In this document: piece by piece, positions 32,757 through 47,700 of the stretch
Position numbering within the stretch: position 1 is the stretch's first letter
How the letters are laid out: each line of letters opens with the position of its first letter
Source of the DNA: Aurelia coerulea
Taxonomy: Eukaryota; Cnidaria; Scyphozoa; Semaeostomeae; Ulmaridae
Length of the DNA stretch: 64,000 nt
NCBI GenBank assembly: GCA_039566865.1
Contig: CM076960.1
Span: 18,520,501 to 18,584,500, forward strand
Direction of reading: 5' to 3'
Notes under the pieces: generated by a model
What the model was told of the DNA's origin: nothing
The model's input: only the letters and a program-made list of their open reading frames with translations
Database searches by the model: none
Position numbers and translations under genes: made by a program

Positions 32757-35700
32757 GTAGCTATTTTAACAATCGTAACTATCCTTTATTACTTGTACAT
32801 CGATTTTCTCCATGTTAATATTGTGACTTCCTGCAGTTCTCCTCACCGGCTGGAAGCGGCGGCTAGGCCTACCTATTTGTAGCCTGGCATCAGGGAAAGT
32901 ACAAGGCCCCTCTTGTGCCAGATCTTGCCCGATACCTTGCTCCTGGGCCCGTTGCTCTTTGCCAGCAAAAAATTCCTGACTATGTCTATTTTAGCAAAAT
33001 GCTTAAGAGCGATGCTCAGTATTATTATTGGCGTGGATTCTAAACATTTAGATTAGAACAGATAATTTCAAAACAGAACTCTGTTTTTAAACTGTACAAA
33101 ATTGATTTGTGTGTGGCCCCAGCCAATGCTTTTACTGGAAAGTTTGTTTTTCTTTGCACCAACCACCAACCAAAAAGAAACTTTTTGTCAAGCTTGAAAG
33201 TTTGTAGGATTTTAGGAAATTCTGTCCAACCCCAACCCATAGGAAATGGACCATGCTTTTTTTAAAAGATGCACCATTTATAAGTTGGTAGTACACATAT
33301 TTTTTATGAGAAACTGCCCATAAGACACTCAACTCTCAGATCGCCAAAGAATTAAGAAACTCCAGTAACTCGAAGATCTAATACTTATCATCCTTAAGAA
33401 AGGCTTTATTTCAGGTCTAGATGAATTTCTGTTTTTCATGAAAACTTTCTCTGTTTATCTCGCTAATTTTTCCTTTTCTTAATTTCAAAGGGCACTCCTG
33501 GAGGGACCATTATGGAAACAAGGTCGCATTGACCTTTTAATGCTATCCCTGCCATCTTTAACCATGGGGTGTTTTTATTAAATTTGATTTTAAATTAGAT
33601 ATGTAACTTTTGCCTGTAATTTTTTCAAACTTGTAAATATTGTAATTAGAGCTTTTTTTCTGAATCTGTTATTTTTCATTTTTATTTTGATGGCGAAATT
33701 TTACATACATACATAGTACTACTGGGAAAATATAAGTTAAGAAACTATTTATTTTGATAAAGGAAATCCCTGACATATTTTTCTTTGCAGTACTTTCACT
33801 TGTTCCCTGTATCAGCTTGCTTAAGAAACTTTCAGTACTGGCCCAAATCCTTAGTTTCTTACAAAAATATGTGCAGTTGAAGGAGTTGATTAAATCATAA
33901 ATAGTGTGGGGTCTTCTAGGGTCAAATGTAGCCATACTGTTACAAATCACCATCCATAACATCAATAATCAAACAGCTGTAGCAAGAGAAAATATTTGAA
34001 GTATGATTTTCAGAAAGTTTATTTGCATCTTGTTGGTCCATTTTATCCCCAGGCTTATCCATTTTACCCCTTGTAGACCCTACATATTCCTTGTTAGATG
34101 ATACATGATTTTTTACAGGACATTTCAGCTGCGTAAAGGGAGTGTACAATGGGTGGGACATCAATTTGAATAGGCTATTTTTAGATATTTTTGCTCCTTA
34201 CAAATGCAAGCTTATAACCTAGCACAAACCCTTTAAAATTGTTTACTATTTATCATTCAACTTGAATTGAACCTGTTGCTTTCTGTAACTCTTTCAGGTG
34301 TCTTTGGTTATCAACTCAGTTGTAGAAATGAAACTTTCCTCCAGTATGAATGGTTCGAGGTTAACTACATTGTGCAGATTCAGAGGGACGAACAATGAAA
34401 CATTAGAGCATATCACCCTTGCAAGAATAAATCAGCACAGTAATGTGTCATTGAAACTTCCCATCAAAATAGAGAAAACATCAAATGTTTCTGATGTAAT
34501 TATTCTGAATGCAACAAAGATCTCATGGGATCTTGATGGCCATTATTTGTTAAAAATCATGTTTTCAAATGGATCTACCCATACAAGGAAATTGATTTTA
34601 CACGTGTTAGGTAAGGTGTTTGGTAAACTTTTTGATTGACTGAATTGTTGAAGCTTTATTTCCAACACATCTGATTTTAGTGTGAGCAGACTTTAGGTGG
34701 GGAAATGGGAAGCTGCTTACATTACCTCTCAAATGTTTTAACACCCAATCAGAACGTGTCCTCATCCTTATAGTTAAACCAATTAACCTTTAATCTTTTC
34801 TGAAGCTAAACATTGTGACTTGCTGAAAAGTCTTGAGAACAACTATGAAAAATCTTGTGGCTGAAATAAGATATATATTTACCTTAAAAGCTGTATTTGG
34901 GCCCCTTTCTATTTAGCCCCTTCTCTAATAAGTCCCACCCTCCTAAGCCAAAAAAAAAATTAACGGGCTCCCTATCTTTTTTTATCAAATTTCAGAGTTT
35001 ACCAAAGATTTTTCATTTATTTGGCTATGTTATACTTTTGATATTGTTTGGGATAAAAAAGCTGTTTTCAAATTGTATGACTCGAAAATTTTTTATGTTG
35101 ATTCTTCCAAATATGGGTGAAAGAAAAAAAGCTGCAGTGTAATATATCCTGGTCATTTGATTTTCTGAATATGCCCCCTCTCTGTTGTGAGCCCTCAATC
35201 TTTGATCCCCCTCTGGAGTCTCCAAAATTAAATAAGCCCCCATTGACTTGATAGAGCTTTTACAGTGTTTGCCTTGACCAATGTCAGGTGGAGAGATGTG
35301 GTTTTCCCAAGAAAAATTTTTTACTTCCTCTTTGCCGCTTTTTCTGTCAACTATACAATGGGCTCCATCAACTAATAATTTTTCTCAATTTCAGATTATC
35401 CTGTCATGCCACGCACAAATTACAAATTATGCAACAACACCAATTACATTTGTTTTCATCTACAATTTCCAGAAATATACAGCAACCATTCCCTTCTTTT
35501 CACAAAATATTTATTCAACCATTCAGTTAGATCTGCGGAGCAGAGATGTGCCTCCTATGTGCAAAAGAATTTGGTCTCCTGCCAACTAAACAGCAAGATC
35601 AATCCGCCAGGCATAACTTGCAAAATGCAGTGGTTGGATATTTGTAAAGACAAGAATGTTGTGGAATGCCTTAAGCCCTATTATATAATGGTTTATGGTG

Positions 35701-38700
35701 TAAACAATGCTGGGCTCTCCAGAAGTATCCGTTTTCAGTTAATCCCCCCTTTTAAAGGTACGTACCAATTGCTCATTTTGACTATATTTATTCATTGAAT
35801 AGTTTTGATAAATTTGATATGGGAGGAAACTCCTTGGAGCAAATCGTTTTATACAGCCCTGGTAAAATTAGGCATGCAATCCAAAGTTTTCACCTCCATG
35901 CACACCTAATGTGTACCAGGTGTCCAAAAAGTATGGGACACTCTCAGAAGGTTGAGAGCAGAAATAGGAATCTTGAAAGTTCAAATTTGTGTCCACCTCC
36001 AATCCAGAGCTTTTGGCCATTTGGCCTGAACAAATTCCTTCTTGAAGCATGTCAAATAGCCTGCGTGTTGAGGCTGCGCTCCTCATCAAATAGATCAACA
36101 ATAGCCTTAGTGTGCACCAGTTTAGGGTAGGTGAATAGATGTAGGTGAATAGATGTGAATCACACTACTGTATGTATATTTGTTTTTAACTTTTCTTTAA
36201 TTTCAGTTTAATGTTGACGTTCTTCAAGAATTTGCTTTCAGGCCAAAAGGCCAAAAGCTCTGGTTTATGAGGTGGAGGCAAGTTCAAGCTTCAAGGTTAA
36301 CATTTATACTCTCATAGAGCACCAATAACAACAAACAAGGTATTATTGTTTTGGAATTGATTAGATCCAACCGAATCAGTAATACTTTTTTGGGACACTC
36401 TGTGTACAGTTGTATGCATCAACCCCTTTGGGCCCAGGCTAAGAACTCTTCTGCCACCACTTAAAACTCTTACACAATTTTCTTTTCAGTTATGGAAACT
36501 TACCGCCTTGCAAATAATGTGACAGTGCAAGCTGCGTCATCCACTCAACTAAAAGTAGTCTGGAAAAGACCGAAGTGCAAATACATGGAGTTTGTGTATA
36601 GACCGATATACACATTAGCAAGAGGAGGTCCTTGGACCACATTAGAGGTAATTTTTATTTGTGTATCTCAATGAACGTCAATTCAGTTTCAATGTCATTT
36701 CATTTGAAATACTCAACATTTCATTCCAACAAATGATACAAGCAAATAACACTTTAAAGAACCTACTGAGATTGAATTTGAGTGTTAAAGACCTCTGGCA
36801 AAAAGACACTACTACTTCAAAATTATAATTTCTTTTCAAGTTATCAACAAAATTTGTTAAGTTTTTACCAGTAATTTACCTGGGCATCAATTGGTCATTC
36901 CTACCTGTGGATCTGAGTGATTTTCTGCAGAAAGCCCTTTCCAACCCCTCCAAAAGTGAGTTATCCTTCCTGACAATAATGACACTTGCATTATTCATGT
37001 ATTTTGTCCTCTTGGGAGACTGAAATCCTCCTGAATAAGAGGATAACACAACATGCTTAAGTGTGTTCAAGTAATTGCTGTTAAGTAAAAATATGAGGGA
37101 AATTTACTTGTGATTTTAGCGTGTTTATGGTTTCTCATAGAAAAAATCCTTGAAAAAATCCCTTGTAATATCTGAACAAAATGATGGATTTCAGCAAGTA
37201 TTAAGAATTTAAAAATCATCGAGCATGTTTTGGCTATTCAGTAAGATATCGCAAAATTGCATTACTTCTCCCAGTCGCCCAGTACATTTGGTCTTTCATT
37301 CTGAAATTATCAAAATATTTACGAAAAAAAAGGTTCCGTTCCAGCTTTTTACAAAAAATCCAGTATTTTAATTTTGTTATTTCCAGACAACATTATCTGA
37401 CAGTTACAAAGATGCAGGGCACAGCTTTTCACAGGACATCACAGGATTAAAACCTTACACAAATTACAAAGTGTGTGTGGAATCATATGATGAAGTTTTG
37501 AGCTCACATTACATCAAAAGTGCTTGCGTAACAAAACAAACACTGCAAGCTGGTAAGTTGCAATTTCTTCTTTGTTTCTCAATGTCGCTTTCGTCAGCAT
37601 AGGTTCCAAATCTTTAAATTGGTGTTAAAAGGTAAAATTTTGTATGACTACGACCATTTGGATATATCAATCTTTCAAATGAAATTTTGACGCAACTTTC
37701 ATTACACGTTTTTTTATGAGAAACTGGTTTATAAGAAACTAGTACTATGATGACCAAAAATTTAAGAAACTCTAGTACTACGCTCAAGAACAGTTAAGAA
37801 ACTCTAAAACTTTATTTCTGTATGTCTCTCTTATTCTATGTTTCTCTAACAAAGGTACATTCGTCTTTTCTTGACTTTTAGCTGCAAAATTGGTAAATTT
37901 TTGCCTTGATGTGCATAGCTTCTTCTTGATGACAATGTCAATGCTAAATGGAAGCTTTTCTCGAGAAGAAGGCTCAACTTCGAACAATACCGCAATTTTA
38001 GGCCCAAAAAATAAGAAACTAATGAAGAAACTTTTACTACTAAAACACCGAAATTTTCATGCAAAATTAAGAAACTTTTAGTACAAAGTGCTGATCCAAA
38101 TTTCTTGTAAAAAAACGCGTATATGGTGATGAAGACCCCCCGAATGACATCACCAGAAATATACTCGATTTTTTAACTCCACAATACATCCACACAAGCG
38201 GTCGATTCAATTAAGATCACCTAAATCCAGCTAAATGCAACTCAACCACCATACCAAGTCCATTTTCGTAAAGTCCCCTGTCGCTAAGTCCCGTTCCTCT
38301 ATTCTTTTGTTTATTTGTTTATTTGTTTATTCATTTGTTTATTTGTTTATTTGTAATGCATTTGTTCACAGAACAAATACATTCGCTTCTATTTGAATTT
38401 GAAAATTAAAGCTATGAATTGGCTCCCCACAAAGAACAGAGCTGATCAACATACATGTGTAAACATAGTGAAATTCTTCAAAGGAACTGCTCCAGCCTAT
38501 ACTGACAAAATATTCCACCCAATCGATCAAAGCTGAGTAACACAAAGGTCTAAGTTTAAATTAAACCTTCCATTTCGCGAAAGTAACACTGGCCAAAGAT
38601 GTCTGTCGTACTTGGGGCAAAAAATATGGAATAGCCTTTCTTCTGATTTAAAATCTACAATGTTTTATTTCTCGTGGTAAAAACTGCCACAGTTTATGTC

Positions 38701-41700
38701 CATGATATGTTTTGGTTTCAACTCCAAAGGATGTAGTCCGTACCTTTGAGAGTTGAGTGTCGTTGCTGTGCTTAAGATGGTAGCTAAAGTTTCGCTGCAT
38801 AAAGACATCCTTCGTGAACGATGGATTTAGATCGGATTTTGTTTTGAAAGTTCATTCATTAACAACAGTAGTAGGTTTCTTGCATGGATTGGCACCAAAT
38901 TTGTCCGTTTCATGAATTCATTTCCATAATCATTGAATGCTATGGACAATGTTCTTTCATGAGAATTATTTATTATCTTTATATATATATATATAGACTC
39001 AAGAAAAAACACATTCGTTAAACGTTTCGGCGCAAGCCTTCATCAGTAATGACTTTTCAAAATCAGACAGAGCATACATATACATCTCGAAATTCAAAAA
39101 CAATATAAAACAATAGCCTAAGCGGGATCCCGCTAAATACAATAAATCGCAAAAGGTGTTAAAATAGGGATGTTACCAGAAGCGGCAAGAGGGAGATCAA
39201 AGAAAGCGCAGAGTATAGAGCCGCTAAAGTCGGCGGCGGTGTCTGTCTCGCGGGAGCTGAAAAAACGTGTGTAATAACAAAACAAGCAATAGAAAGATCC
39301 AAAAGCGGATTGGCAGAAAAGAGATCCTTAAAAAACAGCGTGTGACCCTAACGAAAAGCTGAGCGCAAACATCAAAACAACCAAACAACCGAAATGTAAA
39401 CTAAAATAGAATCTATGTATCAACCTGTCTAGTGTTTAATCCCTTAGGGGAAAAGCAATCCAGCCGATACTGCCAGAAGCTTTCCCGCATTCTATTTCCC
39501 CCCGTTAGCCTATCGATTATCTTTATACTAATATCCTTCAGAAACCCGTGGTGGCCTTCTCCAGTAAAATGCCTGTAAAATATATATATATATATGTACT
39601 CAAAAAAAAACACATTCGTTTAAACGTTTCGGCGCAAGCCTTCATCAGTATCAATACTGATGAAGGCTTGCGCCGAAACGTTCAAACGAATGTGTTTTTT
39701 TTGAGTACATATATCTTTTTTATAACATATTTGCGAATGAGCTCGAGGGGCATTTCACTCCCAAAAAATCTCGTACGCCTTAGGAAAAAATCCTTTTGTT
39801 TTCAAGAAAATCCATGAAAAATCTGTAAAAATCCTTTTGTTCTGAAAAAATCTCGTACGCTTTTTCGAAAGAGTGAAATGCCCCTCGAATGAGCTAATGA
39901 TAATATATATATATATATATACCTTTAAAAATTTACAATGCATGCTACAGATTACTCTACCTACAAACTACTTAACAATACTACATGAACTATACCACGA
40001 GGAGCAATACCCCATGGCGTTAAGTAAAAAATAAGAGCTAAACTGCATACAATTTTACATAAATGCTACAGACATAAACGATAAATACTTTACTGGAGAA
40101 TGTCTAACATTAGATCTCAAGTTGGGGCTGTAATGACTCAAAAACAAATGTTGCAAGAAAAACTCTTTTTGTGTGTGTGCTTTTATTATCATCTGTGTCA
40201 GCATTTGCAGAATGATAATGTGTTTCACGTATGTATTTTTTTTACAGCACCATCTGAAGCCCCAAGTAAAATCAGGCCAAGACCAATTTCAACTGGAAAA
40301 GATACATGGGCTTGTGAATTAGTTTGGGAGGTAAGCAAGAGTCAAATCAATTTTTAAAGCATAGGTATCAAATCTTTAGATCACACAAATGGTTAATGCA
40401 CCTTTATTTTGATTGAATTGAATGGCTTGAGAAGGAACTTCCAGAATTTGGTTATAAGTGTTCAGTAGCAATCTTTGATATCTCAATTATTTTCAGAATA
40501 GACCTTTTAGCTATTCTGAAAAGAATCAGAATCGAACGCTATCTTGCTACATTTTGTACAATTTTCGAATGTGCACAATAGTGATGGAAGCTCTGTCGCC
40601 ACTCAATCGAACGTCGCATATAAAAATGTATAGAAATAACGTTCGATTCAGGCTCTTTTATAGAATAGCTAAAAGGTCTATTAAGTTGTTTGTTCGTACG
40701 TGCGGCTACAATAGTCGATAAATACACAAAATATCTTTAAATGAATGAATAGCATAGAGCTTAATGTGCTACACGTTTCGGGCTTAACCCTTCATCAGTA
40801 GTAACGAGAAGAGGGTACGTTTAAGAGTGTAAGAAGCAGAAAAAGATCAACCATCTTCTGTCAGGTTTTCCTTTTCGAATCACACGTTCTTTCTTTTACG
40901 TCGCATTCTTGCGCCGCATTCTTTTTTCGTTCTATTAATACGCTATTCTATCAATCGTTCTTTTTTCTGCTTCTTGCGCTCTAACGTACCCTCTTCTCAT
41001 TACTACTGATGAAGGGTTAAGCCCGAAACATTTAGCATATTAAGCTCTAGGCTATTCATTCATTTAAAGATATTTTGTGTATTCTCAGAATTAAATCGTA
41101 TTTTTGATTAACCGGTCTTGAGACTGTGATGTCATGAAATTGCAAAATCATAAACTAGAAAAGCTACAGATTTCTGCTTAACACCATATTGTAGACCGTT
41201 ATAAACTATGGTTTCCTGGAAGGTTGGTCTGTTTTTCCTCTGTTAATTTAGGTCTTTAACTACATGAGCAAACTCATTCACAGTAAATTATCAAAAGATT
41301 CTCAAATACCTTCGCACCTACATCGTTAAATCAGCAACCTCATTACTGAGGGCTCCGCTGATGAAATACGATTGGATTTACAGCCATCTGATAAAGCTAA
41401 GTTGGAGTTGAAATCCAAGGAAGAAGCAAACGGTTTGTGGATAACTGAGCGTACGTGCAGGGACCCAAAGTATTTGGGCCTTAATCATGTGATGGAATTG
41501 TATGTTTTGAATCGATTTAAGATGTTTTGCAGTATGATCTTTCAAGCATCTTTTTACTTGGTAAACCTTTCAGCTATTCTTTTAAAGATTTAGCACTGAG
41601 TATAAAAATATCGTTTAATTCAAAGTCTTTTTTAGAATTGCTAAGAGGCCTATTGGTAAATATCATATTATTCGCTCAGGTAATCTAAACATAGGCACAC

Positions 41701-44700
41701 AACCTTTGCGCTATATTGCCTCTTTCTGATCGCACAAGGCGCTTTTCTTTGACCAGTCTCGGAGGAAAATATTTAGGAAATGGTTTGATTTTTCACTGCA
41801 ATTTTTTATTACCAATTAATTTTCTCTTTCTGTGTTTCTCCTTTCTTTGTTGTTATCATTAAATTTTGCTATATCTTGCAGGGTGTTTCAAGAGAAAAGC
41901 TGAATGGCAATGTCAAATACACCATCATCGAAATAAGAAAAGAGAAGGAACCAAATGCTCTAGCAATGTCTCGAATTTTTGTACCCATCGAGAAAACACG
42001 ATATCGGATCGAAGGATTGTCACGAGGTGTTGATTATCTTGCTGTCCTAAAGCTGTGTACAAAAGGTGGATGCACTTCTTCAAAGGAGATACCAATTTTG
42101 ATCAAGAAAAATGGTGAGCAAAAATACAGTTAGCATAGGTGTTGATTCTTTGCAAAACTTTAGAATTGAATTTGTAGAATGTTATTGCCATGTTCTTTCA
42201 AATTAATTGCTCAAAGGGAATTTCATGTACAATGTATCATAATCTCAGAGAGATCATTTGTGATATCCTCCTGTTATGATGGTTATAACTTCAAACTTGT
42301 TTGAGTGAAAATAGAAATGTGATTGGAAATATTGAACGAACACAATGAATCGTTCATGTAATCTAATGTCATGTAATAGCAACTGATGCTATAATGTTGC
42401 ATGATTTGTCCTTATTAATTAGACTGAACTGAGTGAATGACTTCAAACTTGTTCGAGTGAAAATAGAAATCGGATTAGAAATATTGAACGAACACAAGGA
42501 ATCGTTCATGTAATGTAATGTAATGTCATGTAATAGCAACTGATGCTATAATGTTGCATGATTTGTCCTTATTAATTAGACTGAACTGAGTGAATGACTT
42601 CAAACTTATTCGAGTGAAAATAGAAATCGGATTAGAAATATTGAACGAACACAAGGAATCGTTCATGTAATGTAATGTCATGTAATAGCAACTGATGCTA
42701 TAATGTTGCATGATTTGTCCTTATTAATTAGACTGAACTGAGTGAATGACTTCAAACTTATTCGAGTGAAAATAGAAATCGGATTAGAAATATTGAACGA
42801 ACACAAGGAATCGTTCATGTAATGTAATATCATGTAATAGCAACTGATGCTATAATGTTGCATGATTTGTCCTTATTAATTAGACTGAACTGAGTGAATG
42901 ACTTCAAACTTATTCGAGTGAAAATAGAAATCGGATTAGAAATATTGAACGAACACAAGGAATCGTTCATGTAATCTAATGTCATGTAATAGCAACTGAT
43001 GCTATAATGTTGCATGATTTGTCCTTATTAATTAGACTGAACTGAGTGAATGACTTCAAACTTGTTCGAGTGAAAATAGAAATCGGATTAGAAATATTGA
43101 ACGAACACAAGGAATCGTTCATGTAATGTAATATCATGTAATAGCAACTGATGCTATAATGTTGCATGATTTGTCCTTATTAATTAGACTGAACTGAGTG
43201 AATGACTTCAAACTTGTTTGAGTGAAAATAGAAATTGATTAGAAATATTGAACGAACACAAGGAATCGTTCATGTAATGTAATATCATGTAATAGCAACT
43301 GATGCTATAATGTTGCATGATTTGTCCTTATTAATTAGACTGAACTGAGTGAATGACTTCAAACTTGTTCGAGTGAAAATAGAAATTGATTAGAAATATT
43401 GAACGAACACAAGGAATCGTTCATGTAATGTAATATCATGTAATAGCAACTGATGCTATAATGTTGCATGATTTGTCCTTATTAATTAGACTGAACTGAG
43501 TGAATGACTTCAAACTTGTTCGAGTGAAAATAGAAATCGGATTAGAAATATTGAACGAACACAATGAATCGTTCATGTAATGTAATGTCATGTAATAGCA
43601 ACTGATGCTATAATGTTGCATGATTTGTCCTTATTAATTAGACTGAACTGAGTGAATGACTTCAAACTTGTTCGAGTGAAAATAGAAATCGGATTAGAAA
43701 TATTGAACGAACACAATGAATCGTTCATGTAATGTAATGTCATGTAATAGCAACTGATGCTATAATGTTGCATGATTTGTCCTTATTAATTAGACTGAAC
43801 TGAGTGAATGACTTCAAACTTATTCGAGTGAAAATAGAAATCGGATTAGAAATATTGAACGAACACAAGGAATCGTTCATGTAATGTAATGTCATGTAAT
43901 AGCAACTGATGCTATAATGTTGCATGATTTGTCCTTATTAATTAGACTGAACTGAGTGAATGACTTCAAACTTATTCGAGTGAAAATAGAAATCGGATTA
44001 GAAATATTGAACGAACACAAGGAATCGTTCATGTAATGTAATATCATGTAATAGCAACTGATGCTATAATGTTGCATGATTTGTCCTTATTAATTAGACT
44101 GAACTGAGTGAATGACTTCAAACTCGTTCGAGTGAAAATAGAAATTGATTAGAAATATTGAACGAACACAAGGAATCGTTCATGTAATGTAATATCATGT
44201 AATAGCAACTGATGCTATAATGTTGCATGATTTGTCCTTATTAATTAGACTGAACTGAGTGAATGACTTCAAACTTGTTCGAGTGAAAACAGAAATCGGA
44301 TTAGAAATATTGAACGAACACAATGAATCGTTCATGTAATGTAATGTCATGTAATAGCAACTGATGCTATAATGTTGCATGGTTTGTCCTTATTAATTAG
44401 ACTGAACTGAGTGAATGACTTCAAACTTGTTCGAGTGAAAATAGAAATTGATTAGAAATATTGAACGAACACAATGAATCGTTCATGTAATGTAATATCA
44501 TGTAATAGCAACTGATGCTATAATGTTGCATGATTTGTCCTTATTAATTAGACTGAACTGAGTGAATGACTTCAAACTTGTTCGAGTGAAAATAGAAATC
44601 GGATTAGAAATATTGAACGAACACAATGAATCGTTCATGTAATGTAATATCATGTAATAGCAACTGATGCTATAATGTTGCATGATTTGTCCTTATTAAT

Positions 44701-47700
44701 TAGACTGAACTGAGTGAAAGACTTCAAACTTGTTCGAGTGAAAATAGAAATCGGATTAGAAATATTGAACGAACACAATGAATCGTTCATGTAATGTAAT
44801 ATCATGTAATAGCAACTGATGCTATAATGTTGCATGATTTGTCCTTATTAATTAGACTGAACTGAGTGAATGACTTCAAACTTGTTCGAGTGAAAATAGA
44901 AATCGGATTAGAAATATTGAACGAACACAAGGAATCGTTCATGTAATGTAATATCATGTAATAGCAACTGATGCTATAATGTTGCATGATTTGTCCTTAT
45001 TAATTAGACTGAACTGAGTGAATGACTTCAAACTTGTTCGAGTGAAAATAGAAATCGGATTAGAAATATTGAACGAACACAAGGAATCGTTCATGTAATG
45101 TAATATCATGTAATAGCAACTGATGCTATAATGTTGCATGATTTGTCCTTATTAATTAGACTGAACTGAGTGAATGACTTCAGACTTGTTCGAGTGAAAA
45201 TAGAAATCGGATTAGAAATATTGAACGAACACAATGAATCGTTCATGTAATGTAATGTCATGTAATAGCAACTGATGCTATAATGTTGCATGATTTGTCC
45301 TTATTAATTAGACTGAACTGAGTGAATGACTTCAAACTTGTTCGAGTGAAATTAGAAATCGGATTAGAAATATTGAACGAACACAATGAATCGTTCATGT
45401 AATGTAATATCATGTAATAGCAACTGATGCTATAATGTTGCATGATTTGTCCTTATTAATTAGACTGAACTGAGTGAATGACTTCAAACTTGTTCAAGTG
45501 AAAATAGAAATTGATTAGAAATATTAAGCGAACACAAGGAATCACATTGTTCGTCTACTTGTTAGGCCCCAGTTACACGATACCGGATTCATCACACACG
45601 GGATTACTTTTCGCATCGGATAGGGGGGTGCAGTTACACGACACCGAGGCAATCAGGTGTCACTCCACTCCGTTTTTGCGGAGTGAAATCACTCCGCTCT
45701 TCACTCCGCTCTGGAGGTGAGGTGAAAATCAATCCGATTCATTCCGCTCCGCATTCCATCTCGTGTAACTGCACTAATCCGGTGTTGCTCCACTCCATTT
45801 GGGCTTCGCAGTTGTCAAGGACAATACATAAAAACTTTGCAGGGGAGGGTGACTCGGTCTTGTGTAACTACAATCGAAAATGGGTTCATGGCAATCCAGT
45901 GTCGTGTAACTGCAATGAAAACGGTGTGATTTTTATGAAGATGGGTTGAAACCAATCCGATGCGAAAAGCAGTCTGGCACCGTGTTTAACTCAGGCCTTA
46001 ATCACCTTTATTTTGTTTTATTTTAGAAGAAAGTCATTCATTAAGTACGAGCCAGATTATAGCAATTGTGATTGGATCGTGTTTTTTAACAGTTCTCCTC
46101 ACTCTACTTGTGATAGTCTCAATTAGGTCATGTTTGAAAAGAAACAACAAGTAAGTATAGTAGTAGTAATTCAGTAAGTATTATCCTATTTTTGTATGCA
46201 ATTGATTTGTGACACCGTACTCTGTAGAAAGAAGACTGTTAACTCCTGTAGAAGAGCAGCAACCAAAATAGATCTGTAACTAGAGAGAAAACTGTTGACT
46301 CTTGCAAGAGAAAACGGTGTTCATTCTCCTGCAGGATTCAATAATTTTCTCTCTATTTTCATGTTTATTTTGGTTGTTGTTCTTGTACAGGATTTAACAG
46401 TCTTCTTTCTACAGATTACGGTGTTTTGTTGCGTTTATGGGTTTAGTACGACGAGTCTGTTATTTAGGGCTATTTTATTTTTCGTGTTGGATTTTCCAAG
46501 GATTGATCAATATTACAAACCATTTCTTGGTTATGAAATTTCTTTATCACAATCTTATGTCATTCATTTCACTTTATCATGTTAAGTGCTGTTGTGCGAC
46601 CGGCATGCATTGCGCTCTTTGGTTTAGGCTGCTTTTCCACTAGCCCGGTTCCAATATAAACTAGTTCAAAATTATCCGTTTGTGAGTTGCATTTCCACTA
46701 ACTCACTTTAAAAACGAATAAGTTTTGAAACGGGTCTCAAAGTTGATCACTTTTAAGCTGGGCATCTTTTAACCTGGCTACAGGTTAATGGAAACGCCTA
46801 AAACTGGATAACTTTCAACCCAATTGCAGCAACAACGTGTTCTAGCTGCTGGGACTTTAAATTGTAATCAAAACGACAAAGGAGGGACCAATCAAGTGAT
46901 GGTGAAAAAATGACTGGAAACGTATCAAAACGGATTCAAGGTCAACTGGCGTTTCCTTGGCTCACTTTAAGGACAGATAACTTTTAACCCGTTTTTATTT
47001 TAACCCGGGCAAGTGGAAAGGCAGCCTTAGTTTTTGTGATTTTCATGGATTTTATTAAATATAATCAATGAATATATAATCAAACATATAATCGTTATAT
47101 AGACTGACTTACGAACATATAATCAGTCTATCGATGACCCAAGGAAGACAATGGCGGACCGGGGAACGAGGTTGATGAACTGTTTCCTATATAAAAATAT
47201 GTGCACCTATCCATATTTCTGCTTCTGTTGACGAAGTCAATTATAAAATCTACGCACTCTCGCATTGTTTATCTGATTTATCTATTTGTATAGGCGCCAA
47301 AGGCTGGAAGATGATCCCGAAGAGATCCCAGATGATGACCTGGTTAGTGTGAAAGGATTTTCTTATCTTTAACCTTGTACTTTTCATACCGGGTGTGCCA
47401 AAAAAAACTTCACACGTTTGAGCATTGATAATATGGCGAATACTTTGTTGGGGAGACGAGATACGGTTTTTCCGAGGACATGTATATGTCCCCCGTGCAG
47501 TAGGCTAATGCTCATGCGCAGTAACGTTTTGGGTTGGAACTCTGACGAGCGCATGAGCATTAACCTACTGCAGGGGGGGGGGGACACATAAGTTTCCTCG
47601 GACATACCGTATCTCATCTACCCAACAATTCTTGAGTTATTTTCTAATTCATTTCCTTCAACCAAAAATACCTACATTTATTTAGTATCTAATTACAGTT

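Noticed and set aside
34298..34319. Use of the stronger acceptor at 34297 for receptor B exon 2
   Set aside because: Joined to the signal exon it gives a frame that reaches a stop within the exon; the acceptor at 34319 keeps the frame and the phase seen in receptor A.
39024..41029. Complete, active hammerhead ribozymes
   Set aside because: The catalytic core and stem II are visible, but I could not place the cleavage triplet or a convincing stem I, so only hammerhead-like motifs are claimed.
42526..45443. Repeated 61-codon minus-strand frames
   Set aside because: One copy per 152-bp repeat unit, overlapping the next unit; no domain and explained by the tandem array.
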